The notes under the pieces were generated by a model. That model was not told the origin of the DNA. It made no database searches and saw nothing but the letters and a program-made list of their open reading frames with translations. Source: Rhodospirillales bacterium (GTDB lineage: Bacteria > Pseudomonadota > Gammaproteobacteria > Steroidobacterales > Rariloculaceae). Taken from it: DNA of 14,676 nucleotides. A program made the translations under genes and the position numbers. This document shows, piece by piece, positions 6,945 through 14,563 of this stretch (position 1 is its first letter; each line of letters opens with the position of its first letter). The DNA is taken from the NCBI GenBank assembly GCA_024640665.1, contig JAHEEO010000054.1:1-14676 (forward strand). Reading direction: 5' to 3'.

Positions 6945-7775
6945 GTTCTCTTTGCCACGCGTAAGCGACTTGTAGCGCGCATAATGATGAATAGCATCGG
7001 ATTCCGCGCTGTTCTTCACGTATAGACGCGCCAAGTTGTAGTGCGCTTCTGCAATTTCCGGGTCGGCATCGATCGCCAGCTTGTAGCATTCGATGGCGGA
7101 GCCATGCACGCCACGATCTTCCAGAACCACGCCGAGGTTAAATAGTGCTATCGGGTGTCTGGCGTCTCTCTCGAGTGCCTGCCGATAGAGCGATTCGGCT
7201 TCTTCGAGTGCATTTTCAGCATGGCGGAGGCGACCGAGGTTGATCAGTGCATTGATATGGTTTGGATCGAGCTTGCAAGCTTTGCGATAGGCTTCCTCTG
7301 CCTTTCTACTGCTCGGCAGATCTTCGTATTCCAAGCCAAGATTGAACCAGTCAGTGGCCGTGGCGACGCCAGCGTCATGCGGGTCTTTCCTGGTTACGCG
7401 CAGCTGCGCCACATTGTCCTGCGCTGTGAATTCCAGCGCGAGTTCGGTTTGGCCCGTTTGCGGGTTCCAGATCGCCTGGTCGTCACGCGCGAGGATGGTC
7501 GTGCCAATTCGCTTGAAGCGAAGCGAACTCAGGTTCTTATGCGGTGGTAATGATTTCGACAGTTCGTCGAGGGTTTCGGTAACGCGTCGGGAACTGACCT
7601 CCGGGCTACAAAGGTTGCGCGCGGCACGCAATAAGATGATGTCCTGGAAAGAATACCGATAGTGGCCGCGCTCTGTGCGAATTGGAGAGACAAGTGTCCG
7701 TTGAGCTTGCGCCCTCACCCAGGCGGGTCTTACCTTCAGAATCTTGGCAAGTTCGGTGGTCGAGTATGTATTCAT
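6942..7775 (-). CDS. MerR-type HTH protein fused to four TPR repeats
   Basis: A 277-residue protein counted from the ATG at 7775; a GTG at 7793 would add six residues but has no ribosome site at useful spacing, and the conserved part begins at YSTTELAKIL. The N-terminal 55 residues are a winged helix-turn-helix of the MerR sort (STTELAKILKVRPAWVRAQ ... YRYSFQDIILLRAARNL). A middle strand-rich segment follows (about 85-130, with the SGQ-like phrase TGQTELALEF). From about 140 to 273 there are four tetratricopeptide repeats, each with the usual W/F/L-NLG-Y-A pattern. TPRs bind peptides or partner proteins, so this may be a DNA-binding regulator that senses a protein partner. Related one-chain proteins occur in proteobacteria and myxobacteria; I know of no assigned target. 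It ends convergently to the oxidoreductase gene and is otherwise alone. Confidence 0.85.
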   Translation of the reverse strand: MNTYSTTELAKILKVRPAWVRAQAQRTLVSPIRTERGHYRYSFQDIILLRAARNLCSPEVSSRRVTETLDELSKSLPPHKNLSSLRFKRIGTTILARDDQAIWNPQTGQTELALEFTAQDNVAQLRVTRKDPHDAGVATATDWFNLGLEYEDLPSSRKAEEAYRKACKLDPNHINALINLGRLRHAENALEEAESLYRQALERDARHPIALFNLGVVLEDRGVHGSAIECYKLAIDADPEIAEAHYNLARLYVKNSAESDAIHHYARYKSLTRGKEN

Positions 7776-7950
7776 ACCAACGAAAAACGACACTCCGTAT
7801 CGCGGCAGCCCAGAATCATATAGTTAGCGCGGCTTCGCGACAAGACAATCTCTGAATTACGGGACTATTCACCTTCCAAGGCTCCTGGTCTGGGGATATG
7901 CTCGCGGATCGCGTTAATTCTTTCAATGACCAGGCGAGGAGAATCCTGTC

Positions 7951-9804
7951 ATGCGCGCAGTATCAGCCGTTGGCATCATCATGTTCGCTGTTGCCGGTTG
8001 CACACCTTCGACCCCTCAAAATGCTGACTCAGCGGCGGATACCCCGTCGCGGGCCACTGCGGCCGCGCTGGTGAATTCGAATCCGACGGTTGAAAGCGCG
8101 ATTGCGTTTATCTCGGAGGCAGAAGCGCGTCTGGCAGAAGAGCGGGAGTACGGTATCCGCGCAGCGTGGGTGCACGCGAATTTCATTACGCCAGATACAA
8201 CCTGGCTATTAGCCCGTGCGGATTCGCAGTTCACGGAATTGTCAGTCCGCTTAGCGAACGAGACGAAACGCTTCGAGCGCTTGGATCTGCCCGATGAGAT
8301 AGAGCGCAAAATGAACATTCTGCGCACCGGTATCACGCTACCTGTGCCAAGTACGCCCGGTGCTGCCGACGAAATAGCCGGGATAACTGCCGAATTGGCG
8401 TCCAGCTATGCGACGGGCCATGCTGATCTCAATGGTGAAACCGTCGGTTTGGATGAGTTAGAACAGATACTCGATCGGTCCCGCGATCCGCAGCTGCTGG
8501 CAAAGGCCTGGGCAGCCTGGCGCACGATAGCGAGGCCCATGGCAGATAGCTATGCACGAATGATCGAACTTGCCAGCGCGGGTGCAAAAGAGCTTGGATT
8601 TTCCGATCTTGCAGAGATGTGGCTTTCGACATACGGAATGAGCGCGGCCGACATGGAAGCCGAGGTTGAACGCCTCTGGGGGCAAGTCAAACCGTTGTAC
8701 GAAGAGCTTCACTGCCACGTGCGCGCCGAACTCAGTGATTTTTACGGCGAAAACGTGCAAGCAGACCAGGGACTCATCCGAGCCGACTTGCTCGGCAATA
8801 TGTGGGCACAGCAATGGTCGAACATCTACGACCTGGTTGCGCCAGCACAGTCCACGCTCGATTTGGACCTGACCACCATTCTTCAAGAAAGCGGCTATAC
8901 AGAAAGGAAGATGATCGAAACCGGCGAAGCGTTTTTTACTTCGCTCGGCTTGGCGCCATTGGCTGATTCCTTTTGGGAACAGTCACTCATTAAGCAACCG
9001 GCAGATCGAGTAGTCGAGTGTCATGCATCGGCTTGGGATATTGATCAAGTTGACGATCTGCGAATCAAGATGTGCACGCAGATCAATGCCGAAGACTTTC
9101 AGACTGTGCATCATGAATTGGGACACAGTTTTTATTCCCGAGCATATGCCCGGCAGGACTTTTTATTTCGCGACGGCGCTCACGATGGCTTCCATGAGGC
9201 GATTGGCGATTTTGTCGCGCTGTCGATTACACCGGAATATCTGCAAAGAATTGGTCTGATTGAAGACGTGCCTGATGCCGATGCCGATATCGGCCTGCTG
9301 ATGCAACAAGCCCTCGATAAGATCGCTTTTTTGCCATTCGGCTTGCTGGTTGATAAGTGGCGATGGCAAGTGCTGCGTGGCACAGTCGGGCCCGCTCAAT
9401 ACAACGACGCCTGGTGGGAACTGCGCCGCCAGTACCAGGGTGTCGAGCCGCCCGTGGCGCGCGGCAGCGGCGACTTCGATCCAGGCGCGAAATTTCATAT
9501 TCCTGGTAACACGCCTTACTTGCGTTACTTTCTGGCGTTCATTCTGCAGTTTCAGTTTCACGAGGCGGCCTGCGAGATGGCCGGGTGGGAAGGTGCATTA
9601 CACCGCTGTTCAATTTATGGCAACGAGGCAGTCGGGAAACGTTTGAATGCGATGCTGGAACTAGGCGCTTCAGTGCCATGGTCAGTTGCCCTCGCGACAT
9701 TTACGGGTCAGCGGCAAATGGATGGCACTGCGATTATCAAGTATTTCGAGCCATTGATGGGCTACTTGAAAGAACGCAACGAAGCTCGGCAATGTGGCTG
9801 GTAA
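7951..9804 (+). CDS. M2-family peptidyl-dipeptidase (ACE-like) lipoprotein
   Basis: A 617-residue zinc metallopeptidase homologous to angiotensin-converting enzyme; it should remove dipeptides from peptide C-termini. Zinc ligands: His388-Glu-Leu-Gly-His392 and Glu416 in HEAIGD (415-420). The gap of 28 residues from the first His to the third ligand equals that in human ACE (H383 to E411). Further ACE residues are kept: Lys514 and His516 in KFHIP, Tyr523, Arg525 and Tyr526 in PYLRYF, matching ACE Lys511, His513, Tyr520, Arg522 (chloride II) and Tyr523. The N-terminus is a lipoprotein signal with lipobox VAGC; Cys17 would be lipidated, putting the enzyme on the periplasmic face of a membrane. 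The start ATG has a strong AGGAGA site 9 bases upstream. Only one catalytic domain is present, as in testis and bacterial forms. It stands alone between convergent or divergent neighbours. Confidence 0.96.
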   Translation: MRAVSAVGIIMFAVAGCTPSTPQNADSAADTPSRATAAALVNSNPTVESAIAFISEAEARLAEEREYGIRAAWVHANFITPDTTWLLARADSQFTELSVRLANETKRFERLDLPDEIERKMNILRTGITLPVPSTPGAADEIAGITAELASSYATGHADLNGETVGLDELEQILDRSRDPQLLAKAWAAWRTIARPMADSYARMIELASAGAKELGFSDLAEMWLSTYGMSAADMEAEVERLWGQVKPLYEELHCHVRAELSDFYGENVQADQGLIRADLLGNMWAQQWSNIYDLVAPAQSTLDLDLTTILQESGYTERKMIETGEAFFTSLGLAPLADSFWEQSLIKQPADRVVECHASAWDIDQVDDLRIKMCTQINAEDFQTVHHELGHSFYSRAYARQDFLFRDGAHDGFHEAIGDFVALSITPEYLQRIGLIEDVPDADADIGLLMQQALDKIAFLPFGLLVDKWRWQVLRGTVGPAQYNDAWWELRRQYQGVEPPVARGSGDFDPGAKFHIPGNTPYLRYFLAFILQFQFHEAACEMAGWEGALHRCSIYGNEAVGKRLNAMLELGASVPWSVALATFTGQRQMDGTAIIKYFEPLMGYLKERNEARQCGW

Positions 9805-9837
9805 TCGGAGCGCATCACTACCGCATGTCGTTTTGGT

Positions 9838-11079
9838 TCAGCCCGGTGCTGCTGCCTGTATCGGAATGTCGAAACGTTCGCAGTAGTCACTAAAACGTGC
9901 TCGTTCGGCTTGTTCGTCGAGCCCATACTGCGATAGCGAATAGCGGTGAACACCGTGTTTGTTCTTAGGGTATTTGTTTAGAAATGCTTGCATGCGTTGG
10001 CGGGCTTCGTCAGACAGCCGAGCGCCCATGAACGCGTAGACCTCCTCCACTGTCTCCAGCGGCGCCGCGATCAATCGCTCATAACTGATATCCAGAAACT
10101 GCTGTGCTGGATGTTGGTCGCGGACTGCTAAAAACTTGGCTAAGGCGGATGCCCAGCGGTCGGTCCAGTCGCGACCAATCTGCTTTGGGTCCGCCTGATG
10201 ACTGAATGCGCGTTTTAACACAAACGCGAGACTGGCCATGGAGGCGACAACTCGTAACGGGTCGCGGTGGGTTTGGACGATTTTTGCGTCAGGATATCGC
10301 TCTAACAGTGAATCGAGCGCGAACAGATGGCCGGGCGCTTTCAGCACCCAACGCTGTGCTGAGCGCTGCCGCTGCAAGTGTTGCAGGAATCGATGATGAA
10401 AGGCATAGCCCAGGCTTTGATTGCCGGATTCAAACCAGTTTTCGTACGAAGGGACTTCGTGTGTCGTATGAAATTGAATGCTGGCAAATACTTGCGCCGT
10501 AATGGCAATGCACTCTTGTGGCAGATCTGCGCCAATAGGGTGAATGCGCTTAAACTCGGGTGCAAGCCGATTTGCCCATTCTAGGCGAGCATCGGTTTTT
10601 CGCCTTACGTGATCTGCGTCGCCCATTGCATGGTTGCCGGCGTACATGACTTCCCAAGTGAATGGGACTCGATTGCTGGGGTCTTCAGTCATCAGCCCAT
10701 GCAGAAAAGTCGTGCCGGTGCGCGGTAATCCCGTGATAAACACGGGCGCAACGATGGGTTCATCAGCAATTTTGGGATCAGCGCGTCGGTCTCTCTCCAG
10801 ATATAAGAGATTTTCAAGTTGGCTGACGAGCGTTTCTCGCACCGTGATTCGTCCGAGCGTAGTCAGTTTTGCATCTGAATGGTATGCGGCAATTAGGCGC
10901 TCAAATGGCTCTTCGATGGGCCAGTCGCCCAGATCTTGAAGCCCGGTGCGCTTGCGGGCTGCTTTCAACAGGGCTTCAGCATCGATGGCCGGCAGATTCA
11001 TGCCAAGGGCTTCGAGGCCGTTGCCAAGCTGGTTCAGCGCTCCGACAGCGGATTGCAAGCAGACATTCGCAAGCGTCAT
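9838..11079 (-). CDS. PAPS-dependent sulfotransferase family protein
   Basis: A 413-residue cytosolic sulfotransferase-fold protein. The 5'-phosphosulfate-binding loop is GLPRTGTTFLH (117-127). The 3'-phosphate-binding region is VQTHRDPLRVVASMASL (268-284), with Arg272 and Ser280. Its length (longer than the ~300 residues of animal sulfotransferases, with an N-terminal helical extension of about 105 residues) matches the bacterial Sulfotransfer_3-type group. The acceptor is unknown; no PAPS-making genes (cysDNC) or lipid/sugar genes sit alongside to suggest one. The ATG at 11079 has no strong ribosome site. Its stop lies 33 bases from the convergent peptidase stop, and its 5' end faces apt across 79 bases. 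No transmembrane segment is visible. Confidence 0.9.
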   Translation of the reverse strand: MTLANVCLQSAVGALNQLGNGLEALGMNLPAIDAEALLKAARKRTGLQDLGDWPIEEPFERLIAAYHSDAKLTTLGRITVRETLVSQLENLLYLERDRRADPKIADEPIVAPVFITGLPRTGTTFLHGLMTEDPSNRVPFTWEVMYAGNHAMGDADHVRRKTDARLEWANRLAPEFKRIHPIGADLPQECIAITAQVFASIQFHTTHEVPSYENWFESGNQSLGYAFHHRFLQHLQRQRSAQRWVLKAPGHLFALDSLLERYPDAKIVQTHRDPLRVVASMASLAFVLKRAFSHQADPKQIGRDWTDRWASALAKFLAVRDQHPAQQFLDISYERLIAAPLETVEEVYAFMGARLSDEARQRMQAFLNKYPKNKHGVHRYSLSQYGLDEQAERARFSDYCERFDIPIQAAAPG

Positions 11080-11102
11080 GATTGATCTGTGGCTTTGTTA
11101 CT

Positions 11103-11119
11103 ATGCGCTGGGCGCGCAT
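11103..11119. promoter_or_regulatory. Candidate inverted repeat between sulfotransferase and apt
   Basis: ATGCGC (11103-11108), 5 bases, then GCGCAT (11114-11119) is a perfect 6-base inverted repeat in the 79-base divergent gap between the sulfotransferase gene and apt. It could be an operator or a 5' leader hairpin of apt. I cannot place convincing -35 and -10 boxes around it. Confidence 0.3.
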
Positions 11120-11158
11120 TGTCGCGTAGGATGCAATTCACGGCAAACGGACTAAATT

Positions 11159-11680
11159 ATGACGCTGCAAGAGATTCGAGGGCTGATTCGAGACGTTCCA
11201 GATTTTCCGCAAGCCGGCATAGTCTTTAAAGATATTACGCCGTTACTCGCGGATCCCAAAGGTTTCGCTTCGACGATCGAGCAATTGGCGCAGCGGGTCG
11301 GCGATTACCAGGCAGACGCCATACTTGCGATCGAGTCGCGCGGCTTCATTTTCGGCAGTGCGCTGGCTCACCACATGGGGCTGCCGTTTCACTTGGTGCG
11401 CAAGCAAGGCAAGCTCCCCCGGGAGGCTTTCTCGATGGCTTACGAGCTTGAGTACGGGGTCGATCATTTGGAGGTGCATCGCGATGCAATCGCGCCAAAT
11501 CATCGGTATCTGATCGTTGACGACGTGATTGCGACCGGCGGGACCGCCGAGGCAGTTGCGAAACTGGTTACGCAGCAAGGCGCGACAGTTGCAGCGTTCG
11601 CCTTCTTGATTGAATTGGCCTTTTTGAATGGTCGAGAAAAGCTCAGTGCTTACCCTATCGAAAGCCTCATTGCTTATTAA
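11159..11680 (+). CDS. apt: Adenine phosphoribosyltransferase
   Basis: A 173-residue protein, normal for Apt. It joins adenine to PRPP to give AMP, the purine salvage step, in the cytoplasm. The PRPP-binding loop is LIVDDVIATGGTAE (118-131). The adenine-side loop ESRGF (59-63), the RKQGKLP loop (81-87) and the N-terminal PDFPQAGIVFKDITPLL block (14-30) are all as in E. coli Apt. The ATG at 11159 is the only sensible start; the ribosome site (ACGGA) is weak. It is transcribed alone, divergent from the sulfotransferase and convergent on ispA, so its context adds nothing to function. Confidence 0.97.
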   Translation: MTLQEIRGLIRDVPDFPQAGIVFKDITPLLADPKGFASTIEQLAQRVGDYQADAILAIESRGFIFGSALAHHMGLPFHLVRKQGKLPREAFSMAYELEYGVDHLEVHRDAIAPNHRYLIVDDVIATGGTAEAVAKLVTQQGATVAAFAFLIELAFLNGREKLSAYPIESLIAY

Positions 11681-11721
11681 TTGAGCTGCCCGGTCTGCAG
11701 ATTATTGCTGGCTGCGCATCC

Positions 11722-12630
11722 TTAGTGGCTGCGCGTCATAATCAGTTCAGCAAGCCATTTGAGTCCTTTATTGCTGGTGCCGAATGTATCGAGTGCTGTT
11801 ATGGCGCGATTGTAGATTTCGTCGGCGCGTTTTCTCGCCTCGTCGGCACCAAGCACTGATGGATATGTCGACTTATTCTTATTGTGATCGCTGGCGGCAT
11901 TCTTGCCGAGCGTTGCCGTGTCTTGTTCGATCTCGAGTAAATCGTCGCGTATTTGAAAGACCAAACCGATTTCATTGGCGAACAAGTCGAGTTGCTCGCG
12001 CTGATGTGCGCTTAGGCTCGCAAGTTCGCTCGGCATCATGATCGCGGCGCGAATCAGCTGACCGGTTTTCCGGCGATGAATTTCTTGTAAGCCTGCCTCG
12101 TCGATAACCTTGTTTTCTGCGGCAAGGTCCAATGCTTGTCCACCGACCATGCCGGTGGCGCCAATTGTTTGCGCGAGCCACTTGATGACTCGCATCTGAC
12201 TGGCGGGATGCTGAGCCAATATTGGGTCTGTGCACAGCGTTTCGAATGCCAGCGCTTGCAGCGCATCTCCAGCTAAAACAGCGGTTGCTTCATCGAAAGC
12301 GCGGTGTACGGTGGGTCGTCCGCGGCGCAAATCGTCATCGTCCATGGCTGGCAAATCATCATGGATCAGCGAGTAGGCGTGGACAAGTTCGACGGATGCT
12401 GCGATCCCGTCAACCATTTCGGGCGAAATGCCGACGAGTTCGCTGCTTGCATATGCCAACAGCGGCCGTACCCGCTTGCCGCCGCCCAGCACGGAGTATT
12501 TCATCGCCTCCAGGAGCCGTTCGGGCATCAGATCGTCTTGGCCTAACGCGCTGGTCAGTCGATCATTTGCACGATCGCGGTAGAGGTCGAGACGGTTGGA
12601 GAATGAGTCGGTTGGCGCTCGTGCTATCAT
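11722..12630 (-). CDS. ispA: Farnesyl diphosphate synthase
   Basis: A 302-residue polyprenyl synthetase from the ATG at 12630; it condenses DMAPP with two IPP to make FPP. First aspartate-rich motif: DDLPAMDDDD (91-100) inside HAYSLIHDDLPAMDD, the two-residue-insert form of bacterial FPP synthases, nearly identical to E. coli IspA. The GGGKRVRP block (49-56) and GQALDL (164-169) are present. The second motif reads DDLLE at 229-233 where DDxxD is usual. The frame is open to 12723, but the extra N-terminal 31 residues have no family likeness and would run into the divergent squalene synthase, so the 12630 start is preferred, although no ribosome site is visible. In many gammaproteobacteria ispA sits with xseB and dxs; here it stands alone, back-to-back with the squalene synthase gene, which uses its product. 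Confidence 0.93.
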   Translation of the reverse strand: MIARAPTDSFSNRLDLYRDRANDRLTSALGQDDLMPERLLEAMKYSVLGGGKRVRPLLAYASSELVGISPEMVDGIAASVELVHAYSLIHDDLPAMDDDDLRRGRPTVHRAFDEATAVLAGDALQALAFETLCTDPILAQHPASQMRVIKWLAQTIGATGMVGGQALDLAAENKVIDEAGLQEIHRRKTGQLIRAAIMMPSELASLSAHQREQLDLFANEIGLVFQIRDDLLEIEQDTATLGKNAASDHNKNKSTYPSVLGADEARKRADEIYNRAITALDTFGTSNKGLKWLAELIMTRSH

Positions 12631-12676
12631 AACGGCGCATCGTACCATCGAACGCGCGCCCGCGGCGCATGTATTC

Positions 12677-13789
12677 GTGAACACTGAAAAAACCGGCGAC
12701 AAAGCACAAATTAGCGGCGACAAATTGAACGAAGATATCGCGTATCAGCAGCAAGTCCTGCCCGGCGTATCTCGAACGTTTGCGTTGACCATCCCCGTAT
12801 TACCACAGCGACTCGCCGTCGTCGTGGGTAATGCCTATTTGCTTTGTAGGCTGGCCGATACGATAGAAGACGATGTGCAGCTTTCCGATGATCAAAAATC
12901 TCATTTCCACGAGCGGTTTGTGCGCATAGTGGAGGGGGCTGAAGACCCTGGTCCGTTCGCGGCCGAACTGGCACCGATGCTGTCACCCAGTACGTTGGCG
13001 GATGAGCGCGATTTGGTTCTCAATACGCCCCGAGTCATCCGTGTCACGCATCAATTCTCAGGCGAGGAGCGAGACGCGCTTACACGGTGCGTGCGAATCA
13101 TGTGCACGGGCATGCCGGAGTTTCAGCGCAATCGCAGCCTCAAAGGTCTGCCCGATTTGCCAGCCCTCGATAACTACTGTTACTACGTGGCTGGCGTTGT
13201 TGGTGAGATGCTGACCGACTTGTTTTGTCATCACAGTGAGCAGATTCGAGCCAAGCGGCCGCAGATGATGGACTTGGCTGTGTCTTTCGGTCAGGGATTA
13301 CAAATGACCAACATTCTGAAAGATATATGGGACGATAGGCGCGGCGACACCTGTTGGTTACCACGCACCGTGTTTGGCGGCGCTGACTTCGATCTCAGCC
13401 GGCTTGATGAGCTGCACAATTCCGACCAGTTCAAAGCAGGCTTGTTCGAGTTGATCGGTGTGGCTCACGCGCACCTGCGCAATGCGCTCGCGTACACATG
13501 CATGATTCCCAAAAATGAAGTTGGTTTGCGTCGGTTCTGTCTTTGGGCAATTGGCCTGGCCGTATTGACGTTGCGCAAAATCCATCGGAATCCGGGTTTC
13601 GATGAATCGTCTCAAGTAAAGGTGTCGCGGCGTTCCGTAAAGGCAACAATCGTTTCTACGAATTTGACCATGATGAGTAACCGCGCGTTACGCATGGTTT
13701 TCGATCGGGCTGCCGACGGATTGCCGCTTGCCGAATTGGACAGAGAATCTGCAGGCCGTCATTACGGGACAGCAACCGAGGTTTCCTAA
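12677..13789 (+). CDS. Squalene/phytoene synthase family protein (probable squalene synthase)
   Basis: From the GTG at 12677 this is 370 residues; other starts are TTG 12725 and TTG 12596, the last being unlikely because it would overlap ispA. It would join two FPP head-to-head to presqualene diphosphate and squalene. First acidic motif DTIEDD (61-66), preceded by SRTFALTIPVLP; the family signature YCYYVAGVVGEML (167-179); second acidic block FGQGLQMTNILKDIWDD (204-220). The C-terminus (ending near residue 370) contains KVSRRSVKATI, which I associate with FPP farnesyltransferases that make squalene in one step. Most proteobacterial hopanoid clusters use HpnC, HpnD and HpnE; here a single synthase lies in front of hpnG-like and hpnN-like genes. 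HpnC or HpnD cannot be excluded. It shares one base (TAATG) with the next gene, so translation is probably coupled. Confidence 0.87.
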   Translation: MNTEKTGDKAQISGDKLNEDIAYQQQVLPGVSRTFALTIPVLPQRLAVVVGNAYLLCRLADTIEDDVQLSDDQKSHFHERFVRIVEGAEDPGPFAAELAPMLSPSTLADERDLVLNTPRVIRVTHQFSGEERDALTRCVRIMCTGMPEFQRNRSLKGLPDLPALDNYCYYVAGVVGEMLTDLFCHHSEQIRAKRPQMMDLAVSFGQGLQMTNILKDIWDDRRGDTCWLPRTVFGGADFDLSRLDELHNSDQFKAGLFELIGVAHAHLRNALAYTCMIPKNEVGLRRFCLWAIGLAVLTLRKIHRNPGFDESSQVKVSRRSVKATIVSTNLTMMSNRALRMVFDRAADGLPLAELDRESAGRHYGTATEVS

Positions 13790-14535
13790 TGCCGAGCAAT
13801 GCTCTCTCGGCGCCAGCACAACAGTCTGAATCTTCTACCAAACTCGCCATCGTCGTTGCGTTGGGCGCAGAGCGCAGTGCGCTGAGCGATGTGAGTTGCG
13901 GCGATATGGATTGCATCATTATTCAAAGTGGTCCAGGCGCTGCTAATGCAGCCCGAGCGGCTGAAAAAGCATTGCGTGACGGCGCGACTGCTTTGTTGTC
14001 AGTTGGCATTGCCGGTGCTTTGAGTGAGGAGCTTGTCGCCGGCTCGGTACTCGTTCCGCGTTATCTAATCGATGCGGAGACACCACAGCACCCGATGCAA
14101 ACGGCAGAAACTTGGAGTGGCGAGCTGCGCGCTCTTTTGGCGCCCGATTTTCATGTTTCCGATGGCACGTTATTGGGTGTTGCAGGCGTAATCGGCGAAC
14201 CGGCGGCTCGGCGCGCTGCTAGACAGCAATACCAGGCTGTTGCGTGCGACATGGAGTCCGCGGCGATGGCGCATGTTGCAGCTCGAGCGAAGGTGCAGTT
14301 CGCTGCGATAAGGGTGATCTCCGATCAAGCCAAAGATACGCTGCCTGCGGGCGTCGATGCTTGGGTGGACAGTGACGGTAACAGCACAATACTGCCCGTA
14401 TTGTTTGCGCTCTTGGCGCCAAGTCAGTGGCTGTCATTCATTGTTATGGTGCGGCGGTTCCGAATTGCCCACGCGACGCTGAGCCGAGTTTGTCGTATGT
14501 TGCGCAACGTTGGTTACTGTTGTTCCAGAACCTAG
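13789..14535 (+). CDS. hpnG: Nucleoside-phosphorylase-like protein, probable HpnG
   Basis: A 248-residue protein with the purine nucleoside phosphorylase/MTA-SAH nucleosidase fold: AIVVALGAE (20-28), SGPGAANAARAA (47-58), SVGIAGAL (71-78), CDMESAAMAHVA (153-164) and the late Asp179. HpnG in hopanoid clusters removes adenine from adenosylhopane to give ribosylhopane. The position directly after a squalene synthase and before an RND-type protein is the main reason for preferring HpnG over MtnN or another phosphorylase; the C-terminal basic helical tail (about 220-245) also fits the hopanoid group better than the shorter MtnN. Its start is the ATG at 13789, overlapping the synthase stop by one base. 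Confidence in the fold is high, in the exact role moderate. Confidence 0.78.
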   Translation: MPSNALSAPAQQSESSTKLAIVVALGAERSALSDVSCGDMDCIIIQSGPGAANAARAAEKALRDGATALLSVGIAGALSEELVAGSVLVPRYLIDAETPQHPMQTAETWSGELRALLAPDFHVSDGTLLGVAGVIGEPAARRAARQQYQAVACDMESAAMAHVAARAKVQFAAIRVISDQAKDTLPAGVDAWVDSDGNSTILPVLFALLAPSQWLSFIVMVRRFRIAHATLSRVCRMLRNVGYCCSRT

Positions 14536-14563
14536 CTTTGATTCTGCCGGGGATTAACACGCC

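Noticed and set aside
12596..12676. N-terminal extension of the squalene synthase to TTG 12596
   Set aside because: It would overlap ispA, adds no family-like residues and relies on a rare start codon, although AGAGG lies at fair spacing.
12631..12723. N-terminal extension of ispA to 12723
   Set aside because: The extra residues (SPLICALSPVFSVF...) do not match FPP synthases and are antisense to the synthase coding region.
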